From the NCBI GenBank assembly GCA_944386395.1, contig CALXAZ010000045.1:1-11213 (forward strand): 11,213 bases of DNA, in the 5' to 3' direction. Each line of letters begins with the position of its first letter. The stretch's first letter is position 1. The stretch is from an uncultured Clostridia bacterium. Its GTDB lineage: Bacteria > Bacillota > Clostridia > Oscillospirales > JAAYOS01. Under the pieces are notes generated by a model that was not told the DNA's origin, made no database searches, and saw only the letters and a program-made list of their open reading frames with translations. This document shows positions 6,092 to 11,213 of this stretch, piece after piece. A program made the translations under genes and the position numbers.

Positions 6092-7459
6092 TTATTCTTT
6101 TATCTCCCTTGGCGAGGTGGGGATGTTGTGTGTTTCAAGAAAATTTACGTTGTAGTTGCCTGCATCAAAGTCGGGATCGTTAAGGATGCCGAGCTGGAAG
6201 TCAGAATTAGTCGTTAGACCGTCAAATATAAATTCGACAAGAGCCCGTTTCATGCGGGCAATGGCTCCAGAGCGTGTGGAAGCATGGACTATCAGCTTTG
6301 CGACCATTGAGTCATAGAATGGCGGGACGGTATAACCCTGATACACGGCACTGTCGACGCGGACCCCAACACCGCCAGGAAGGTGCAAGGCACGGATAGT
6401 GCCTGGACATGGGGCAAAGCCGTTTGACGGGTCTTCGGCATTTATCCGGCATTCTATGGCGTGTCCGGTCTGGTGTATATCTCCCTGGGAAAATGGAAGC
6501 TTTTCGCCTGCGGCAAGGCGTATTTGGAGGGAAACAAGATCCATGCCGGTTACCCATTCGGTTACAGGGTGCTCGACCTGAATACGGGTATTCATTTCAC
6601 AGAAATAGAAATCCCCGCTACCTGCTACCAGAAACTCGACTGTTCCCGCATTGCGATAGCCTGCGGATTTTGCAGCTTTCACAGCAGCTATACCCATCTC
6701 TGAGCGCATTTTGTCATTTAAAAAAGGAGATGGGGATTCCTCTATCATTTTCTGATGACGGCGCTGGATCGAACAGTCGCGCTCAAACATATGAACGGTA
6801 TTTCCATAATTATCTGCCATAATTTGAAATTCTATGTGGTGTGGCTCGGATATAAATTTTTCAATGTATACGCTGTCATCGCCAAAAGCAGCGCCCGCTT
6901 CCGCCTTTGCGGAGAGGTACGCGGTTTCAAGTTCATCAGAAGAATGAACCTCGCGTATTCCCCGTCCACCACCGCCGGAGGAAGCCTTCACCATGACAGG
7001 ATATCCTATTTTTTCTGAAATGGCAAGGGCCTCCTGCAAAGAATTTACAGGACCGTCTGAGCCGGGGACTATCGGAACCCCTGCTTTCTGCATAGTGCGG
7101 CGGGCCTCTGACTTGTTTCCAAGACGGCGTATAGTTTCTGCGTTCGGCCCAATAAATACTATGCCACACTTTTCGCAAAGTTCAGCAAAGTGGTCGTTTT
7201 CAGCTAAAAACCCGAAGCCGGGATGAATAGCCTCGGCGCCGGAGGCAACGGCGGCGCTGAGTATCGCGGGGATATTCAGGTAACTCTTGGCAGGGGAGGC
7301 GGGACCGATACATATGGCTTCATCTGCGATCTGTGTATGGAGCGAATCCCTGTCCGCTTCAGAGTAGACGGCAACAGAGATTATGCCCATGTCGCGGCAC
7401 GCCCGGATTATCCTGACAGCAATCTCACCGCGATTTGCAATCAAAATTTTTTTAAACAT
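6092..7459 (-). CDS. accC: Biotin carboxylase subunit of acetyl-CoA carboxylase
   Basis: AccC uses ATP and bicarbonate to carboxylate biotin on AccB. The 455-aa protein (E. coli 449) begins with the biotin carboxylase N-domain (KILIANRGEIAVRIIRAC, HPGFGFLAEN). The ATP-grasp part has Lys116, MVKASSGGGGRGI (Lys158; glycine loop 162-167), and HHIEFQIMAD. It also has RDCSIQRRHQK, AGTVEF, and EMNTRIQVEHPVTE with Glu288 and Arg292, matching E. coli numbering. The C-domain includes ECRINAEDP. The protein ends in NIPTSPREIKE, without a fused biotin domain, so it must act with the separate AccB two genes upstream. The ATG at 7459 follows the fabZ stop by 4 nt. Its ribosome site (AGGT) is weak, which suggests coupling to fabZ. 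Confidence 0.97.
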   Translation of the reverse strand: MFKKILIANRGEIAVRIIRACRDMGIISVAVYSEADRDSLHTQIADEAICIGPASPAKSYLNIPAILSAAVASGAEAIHPGFGFLAENDHFAELCEKCGIVFIGPNAETIRRLGNKSEARRTMQKAGVPIVPGSDGPVNSLQEALAISEKIGYPVMVKASSGGGGRGIREVHSSDELETAYLSAKAEAGAAFGDDSVYIEKFISEPHHIEFQIMADNYGNTVHMFERDCSIQRRHQKMIEESPSPFLNDKMRSEMGIAAVKAAKSAGYRNAGTVEFLVAGSGDFYFCEMNTRIQVEHPVTEWVTGMDLVSLQIRLAAGEKLPFSQGDIHQTGHAIECRINAEDPSNGFAPCPGTIRALHLPGGVGVRVDSAVYQGYTVPPFYDSMVAKLIVHASTRSGAIARMKRALVEFIFDGLTTNSDFQLGILNDPDFDAGNYNVNFLETHNIPTSPREIKE

Positions 7460-7463
7460 AATA

Positions 7464-7889
7464 TCAACCTATTGCAAATGTTATATCAGCATATGCTGCG
7501 CGCTCTCCGTCCACCATTGCGATCCCCTTCCCGATGCCAATGGGACCGCGAAGCTTGATTATTTCGACCTCGAGCCTCAAAATATCTCCGGGAACAACCT
7601 TGCGCTTAAAACGGGCATTGTCTACCCCAGCAAGAAATCCAAGCTTGCCCCTGAACTGCTCCATAGTAAGGACAGCCACCGCGCCTGCCTGGGCCATGGC
7701 TTCTATTGTAAGGACACCAGGCATTATCGGAGTCCCCGGGAAATGACCTCTGAAAAAATCTTCCTCTCCTGTAAGATGTTTAAGAGCAACAGCCCGTTTT
7801 CCGGGCTCAAGTTCCAAGACTTCATCAATGAGAAGCATAGGGTCGCGGTGAGGTAGAATTTCTTTTATCTGTTCAATATTAAGCGTCAT
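7464..7889 (-). CDS. fabZ: 3-hydroxyacyl-[acyl-carrier-protein] dehydratase FabZ
   Basis: FabZ removes water from (3R)-hydroxyacyl-ACP to give trans-2-enoyl-ACP. The 141-aa protein is a single hotdog fold. It has the LPHRDPMLLIDEV opening, GHFPGTPIMPGV with catalytic His49, and LTIEAMAQAGA with Glu63, the residue pair known for the family. The ATG at 7889 follows an AAGGGG site. It sits between accB and accC, 24 nt after accB and 4 nt before accC, an arrangement usual in Firmicutes fab-acc operons. I see no second dehydratase-isomerase (FabN/FabA-like) gene in the window, so how double bonds are retained for unsaturated fatty acids cannot be judged here. Confidence 0.97.
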   Translation of the reverse strand: MTLNIEQIKEILPHRDPMLLIDEVLELEPGKRAVALKHLTGEEDFFRGHFPGTPIMPGVLTIEAMAQAGAVAVLTMEQFRGKLGFLAGVDNARFKRKVVPGDILRLEVEIIKLRGPIGIGKGIAMVDGERAAYADITFAIG

Positions 7890-7913
7890 ATTATATGCCC
7901 CTTTCTTGACAGA

Positions 7914-8342
7914 TCAATCGATTATCATGAGCGGCTGACCATATTCGACAAGTTCTCCATTTTCAACAAGCACCTGTGAGACCTTGCCCGAGTATTCACT
8001 TTCTATTTCGTTCATCATTTTCATCGCCTCTACTATGCAAAGAATGTCACCTTTGCTGACGACTGTTCCGGGAGATACAAACGGAGGTTCGCCCGGGGAA
8101 GGGGAAAGGTATACCGTGCCGACGATGGGGGACTTAATGATATTGCCTTCTTGGACCGGTTCTGTTTTGCTGGGAATCTCGGGCGAAGAGATGGAGAGAG
8201 TCTGAACCGGCTGCACGGCGGGGAGGTGTACACCCTCCTTTTTAAGCTTTATCCTTGTACCGTCGGGATCGTTTATTTCCAAAGAGGTTACGGAGGATCT
8301 GTCAATAGCTTCTAACAGCTCCAGAAGAAATTTTTTATCCAT
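7914..8342 (-). CDS. accB: Biotin carboxyl carrier protein of acetyl-CoA carboxylase
   Basis: AccB carries biotin between AccC and the AccA/AccD carboxyltransferase. The 142-aa protein has an N-terminal helix-rich part (about 1-36) and a Pro/Ser-rich flexible linker (about 40-65). The biotinyl domain (about 68-142) has VEAMKMMNEIES with the biotin acceptor Lys108. The PSPGEPPFVSPG stretch is the protruding thumb typical of bacterial AccB, which separates it from other biotinyl or lipoyl carriers. The ATG at 8342 lies 6 nt after GAGGAG; this ribosome site overlaps the fabF stop codon, giving a 10-nt gap. Attaching biotin needs a BirA ligase encoded elsewhere. Confidence 0.96.
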   Translation of the reverse strand: MDKKFLLELLEAIDRSSVTSLEINDPDGTRIKLKKEGVHLPAVQPVQTLSISSPEIPSKTEPVQEGNIIKSPIVGTVYLSPSPGEPPFVSPGTVVSKGDILCIVEAMKMMNEIESEYSGKVSQVLVENGELVEYGQPLMIID

Positions 8343-8352
8343 TGAAGTCTCC

Positions 8353-9585
8353 TCATTTTTCGTACTTTTTTATAACGAGGGATGCGTTGTGCCCACCAAA
8401 TCCGAAAGAATTTGATATAGCGGCATATATTTCAGATTTACGTGCTTTGTTTGGGACGTAATCCAGATCGCATTCCGGGTCGGGGGAATTTAAGTTTATT
8501 GTAGGGGGGAGGATACCATTATTTATGGCAAGTGTGCATATCAGCGCCTCAACCGCACCAGCTGCACCCAACAAATGACCCGTCATTGATTTTGTGGAAG
8601 AGACAGCTACTGTTTTAGCCGCGCTGCCGAGGGCTTCCTTTATTGCGGCAGTCTCGCATTTATCCCCAACAGGAGTGGCAGTACCGTGAGCATTTATATA
8701 CCCTATTTCGTCCGGGGACAATCCAGACTCCCTGAGAGCCAGTGACATTGCCATAGCAGCCTCATGTCCCTCCGGGTCAGGGCTTGTCATATGATAGGCA
8801 TCGGATGTCGCACCATATCCGGCAATTTCACCAAGTATGGTTGCGCCACGGGAGAGGGCGTGCTCCAAATTCTCGAGCACAAGAGCCGCGCCACCTTCGC
8901 CCATAACAAACCCATTGCGCCTTGAATCAAATGGGAGAGAAGCTTCATCAGGGTTGGTTGACTGGCTTAACGCTGTCATATTGGAAAATCCGGCAACAGC
9001 AATAGGGGTAATCGTTGCTTCTGCCCCGCCGGCAATGATTATATCACTGTAACCATATTTGATGCTACGGAACGCTTCTCCTATTGCATGAGCTGAAGAG
9101 GCGCAGGCGGTGGTCGTGCAGAGGGAAACTCCTTTGAAGCCGTAGCGTATGGAAACAAGACCTGATGCCATATTTCCTATCATCATTGGAATGAAGAAAG
9201 GTGATATACGACCGGGTCCCTTTTCTATAAGCTTTTGGTGTTCGTTTTCCAGTGTTTCAAGTCCCCCTATACCGCTGCCTATTATGACACCTGCCCGGAA
9301 GGGGTCGCCTATTTTGTAAATCCCGCTATTTTCGTATGCCTGTACGGCGGCGGAGTAAGCAAACTGGCAAAAACGGTCCATTCTGCGCGCTTCTTTTTTG
9401 TCAATGTAGTCAGAAGAGTCAAAATCCTTGACCTCAGCGGCTAGGATGGCTTTATACCCGGTTGTATCAAAGCGCGTTATGGGGGCAATGCCGTTTTTAC
9501 CCTTGATGAGCGATGAGAAAAGCTCGTCTGGGGTTTTACCAAGTGGGGTTATTGCACCCGCTCCTGTGATAACTACTCTGTTCAT
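8353..9585 (-). CDS. fabF: 3-oxoacyl-[acyl-carrier-protein] synthase II (KAS II)
   Basis: FabF condenses acyl-ACP with malonyl-ACP to extend the chain by two carbons. The 410-aa protein has a complete thiolase-fold Cys-His-His triad: Cys161 in TTACASSAHAIG, His300 in NAHGTATPVGD and His337 in KSMTGHLLGAAG. Further family landmarks are VVITGAGAITPLG at the start, FDSRRNGFVMGEG, and SNSFGFGGHNASL near the end. I chose ATG at 9585, because the strong AGGAGG (9591-9597) is 6 nt away; a TTG one codon earlier would be only 3 nt from it. It begins 13 nt after fabG. Length is normal. It is the only condensing enzyme in the window; FabH, needed to start chains, is not seen. Confidence 0.98.
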   Translation of the reverse strand: MNRVVITGAGAITPLGKTPDELFSSLIKGKNGIAPITRFDTTGYKAILAAEVKDFDSSDYIDKKEARRMDRFCQFAYSAAVQAYENSGIYKIGDPFRAGVIIGSGIGGLETLENEHQKLIEKGPGRISPFFIPMMIGNMASGLVSIRYGFKGVSLCTTTACASSAHAIGEAFRSIKYGYSDIIIAGGAEATITPIAVAGFSNMTALSQSTNPDEASLPFDSRRNGFVMGEGGAALVLENLEHALSRGATILGEIAGYGATSDAYHMTSPDPEGHEAAMAMSLALRESGLSPDEIGYINAHGTATPVGDKCETAAIKEALGSAAKTVAVSSTKSMTGHLLGAAGAVEALICTLAINNGILPPTINLNSPDPECDLDYVPNKARKSEIYAAISNSFGFGGHNASLVIKKYEK

Positions 9586-9598
9586 CAAAGACCTCCTT

Positions 9599-10330
9599 TT
9601 AAAGCCTCATTCCGCCGTCTACTACGAGCACTTGACCAGTGATATACGCTGCCCTATCCGAAGCGAGAAAAGCAGCAGCTCCGGCAATATCCTCTGGAGA
9701 AGCAAAGCGGCGGAGGGATATAGATGCTATGGCTTCATCGCGGACCTTGTCCGGAAGGCTCTCAGTCATATCGGTAGAGGTGAAGCCAGGGGCAATGGCA
9801 TTGACAGTTATGCCGCGTCCACCTAATTCCTTTGCGGCGGATTTCGTAAGCCCGATTATTGCCGCTTTAGATGCGGCATAGTTTACCTGACCGGCGTTTC
9901 CTGCAATGCCGGCAACAGAGCTTATATTTATTATGCGACCAGAACGCGCTTTCATCATTATAGGAGCGATAAGCCTGCACATATTGAAGCAGCTTTTTAA
10001 ATTTTTGGAAAGAACCTCATCGAACTGAGCTTCCGACATTCTGACAAGAAGGCTGTCACGATTTATACCGGCGTTATTGACAAGAACGCTGGGTGTGCCA
10101 AGCTTTTCACACGCTGCCGCAATCATATCAGAACATTCCTCGAATGAGGAGACGTCTGCGCGGAATATTTCAGCCTTTACACCAAAGGCGTGGCATTCCT
10201 CCGCGACCTTTTCGGCGGCAGCAGAATTTGACACATAGTTTATGGCAATGTCAAATCCGTCGGATGCAAGCATTTTTGCTATCGCAGCCCCTATTCCGCG
10301 GGAGCTGCCGGTTATCAGAGCAAAACCCAT
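9599..10330 (-). CDS. fabG: 3-oxoacyl-[acyl-carrier-protein] reductase
   Basis: FabG reduces 3-oxoacyl-ACP to (3R)-hydroxyacyl-ACP with NADPH. The 243-aa protein is a short-chain dehydrogenase with TGSSRGIG cofactor loop (7-14), NNAG, Asn110, Ser138 in ISSVAG, and Tyr151 and Lys155 in NYAASK. These catalytic numbers equal those of E. coli FabG when the start is ATG at 10330. This start also has AGAGG 7 nt before it (10338-10342). An upstream ATG at 10345 overlaps the fabK stop but has no ribosome site and would add five residues (MRGFH). PGFTSTDMT and the C-terminal VVDGGMRL are typical. fabD, which often lies between fabK and fabG, is absent here; fabK ends 11 nt upstream. Confidence 0.97.
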   Translation of the reverse strand: MGFALITGSSRGIGAAIAKMLASDGFDIAINYVSNSAAAEKVAEECHAFGVKAEIFRADVSSFEECSDMIAAACEKLGTPSVLVNNAGINRDSLLVRMSEAQFDEVLSKNLKSCFNMCRLIAPIMMKARSGRIINISSVAGIAGNAGQVNYAASKAAIIGLTKSAAKELGGRGITVNAIAPGFTSTDMTESLPDKVRDEAIASISLRRFASPEDIAGAAAFLASDRAAYITGQVLVVDGGMRL

Positions 10331-10341
10331 ATGGAATCCTC

Positions 10342-11213
10342 TCATTTCAGCAGTGTTGAGCGCTCGGAGAAAACGCGCTCAGCATCTGCAAACATATCTG
10401 TAATAATTTTTTCACAGCTTCCGCTGCTTTTAATAAGACCGGCGATCTGACCGGACATAAAGCTGCCTTCGTCAAGGTTGCCATCCTTTACGGCCTTGCG
10501 CAGCCCGCCCACGGCAAGCCCTTCGAGCTCTTCAAATCCAGCTCCCTGCTTTTCGAGTTCGGAGTATCTGCGGGACAGTTTATTTTTAAGCGCTCTAACA
10601 GGATGTCCATGGCTGCGGCCGGTCACTACTGTGTCGGTGTCTCCGGCATTAAGGACTTTCTGCTTGTAGTTTTCGTGGATCATACATTCATCGGCAACAA
10701 GGAAGCATGTGCCGCATTGTATGCCCTCTGCTCCGAGCATAAAGCTTGCCATTACCCCTCGTCCATCGGCAATACCGCCGGCGGCTATTACCGGGATTGA
10801 AACAGCATCGACAACTTGTGGAACAAGAGCCATAGTTGTAAGCTCGCCCACATGTCCGCCCGACTCGGTACCCTCGGCTACAACTGCGTCAACCCCCATG
10901 CGCTCCATGCGCTTTGCCAGAGCGACAGAAGGGACTACGGGGATCACCTTCGTCCCGGCAGCCTTCCAGCTCTCGATATATTTGCCCGGGCTTCCAGCGC
11001 CCGTTGTGACGACGGGTATTTTTTCTTCAATAACGAGGGACGCAAGATCCTCGGCGTTGCCGCTCATCAGCATGATATTAAGACCGAATGGCTTATCAGT
11101 CAGCTTGCGGCATCTGCGTACCTCTTCGCGTATGACATCGACAGGTGCGGAACCTCCGGCAATCAGCCCAAGCCCTCCCGCATTGGATACTGCGGCGGCG
11201 AGAGTCGACTCTG
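10342..11213 (-). CDS. fabK: Enoyl-[acyl-carrier-protein] reductase II, FMN-dependent, N-terminally cut by window edge
   Basis: FabK reduces trans-2-enoyl-ACP with FMN and NAD(P)H, finishing each elongation round, and stands in for FabI in many Firmicutes. 289 residues are visible, starting ESTLAAAVSNAGGLGLIAGG; roughly the first 25 residues lie past the right edge. The TIM-barrel of the nitronate monooxygenase superfamily shows PFGLNIML, VVTTGAGSP, VVAEGTESGGHVG (the His of this motif is the likely catalytic one), PVIAAGGIADGRG and LGAEGIQCGT. The C-terminal part includes TGRSHGHPVRALKN. The operon position beside fabG and fabF points to FabK rather than a 2-nitropropane dioxygenase. The frame is open up to the edge, so the internal ATG at 11073 is not the start. 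Confidence 0.93.
   Translation of the reverse strand, partial: ESTLAAAVSNAGGLGLIAGGSAPVDVIREEVRRCRKLTDKPFGLNIMLMSGNAEDLASLVIEEKIPVVTTGAGSPGKYIESWKAAGTKVIPVVPSVALAKRMERMGVDAVVAEGTESGGHVGELTTMALVPQVVDAVSIPVIAAGGIADGRGVMASFMLGAEGIQCGTCFLVADECMIHENYKQKVLNAGDTDTVVTGRSHGHPVRALKNKLSRRYSELEKQGAGFEELEGLAVGGLRKAVKDGNLDEGSFMSGQIAGLIKSSGSCEKIITDMFADAERVFSERSTLLK

Noticed and set aside
7223..7856. Plus-strand frames of 111 and 157 codons opposite accC and fabZ
   Set aside because: They overlap strongly conserved accC and fabZ coding sequence on the other strand, show no domain, and lack good ribosome sites.

Overview
This window comes from a low-to-mid GC Gram-positive bacterium, most likely a Clostridia member of the Oscillospiraceae/Ruminococcaceae type. 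The reasons are a FabK-type flavin enoyl reductase, a contiguous fab-acc operon ordered fabK-fabG-fabF-accB-fabZ-accC-accD-accA, strong GGAGG ribosome binding sites, and sigma-A-like signals. This is an inference from gene content; no database search was run.

Right part, about 4091-11213, minus strand: most of a type II fatty acid synthesis operon. AccB, AccC, AccD and AccA make malonyl-CoA. FabG, FabZ and FabK carry out reduction, dehydration and reduction of the acyl chain. FabF condenses, and AcpP carries the chain. Genes are 4-46 nt apart or overlap (accD/accA share 11 nt), and the operon ends at a hairpin terminator (4033-4066) after acpP. fabK runs off the right edge. No fabD (malonyl-CoA:ACP transacylase) lies between fabK and fabG, and no fabH is visible. 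Either may lie upstream of the window.

Middle part, 2144-3909, minus strand: an unrecognised membrane-anchored exported protein with its own terminator, then a LysR-type regulator gene with a very good promoter and two inverted repeats in its control region. The regulator frame is otherwise intact over 307 codons but is broken by one amber codon (TAG) at codon 123.

Left part: glmS (glucosamine-6-phosphate synthase, minus strand) converges on the 3' end of a cyclase/kynurenine-formamidase-family gene (plus strand). A bidirectional terminator sits between them.

Most of the window is conventional core metabolism. The item most worth a second look is the LysR gene: single amber codon, well-preserved downstream frame and ordered control region. 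I found no mobile element, CRISPR array, tRNA or rRNA, and no stretch over about 220 nt lacks a gene. I see no convincing new defence or metabolic system here.
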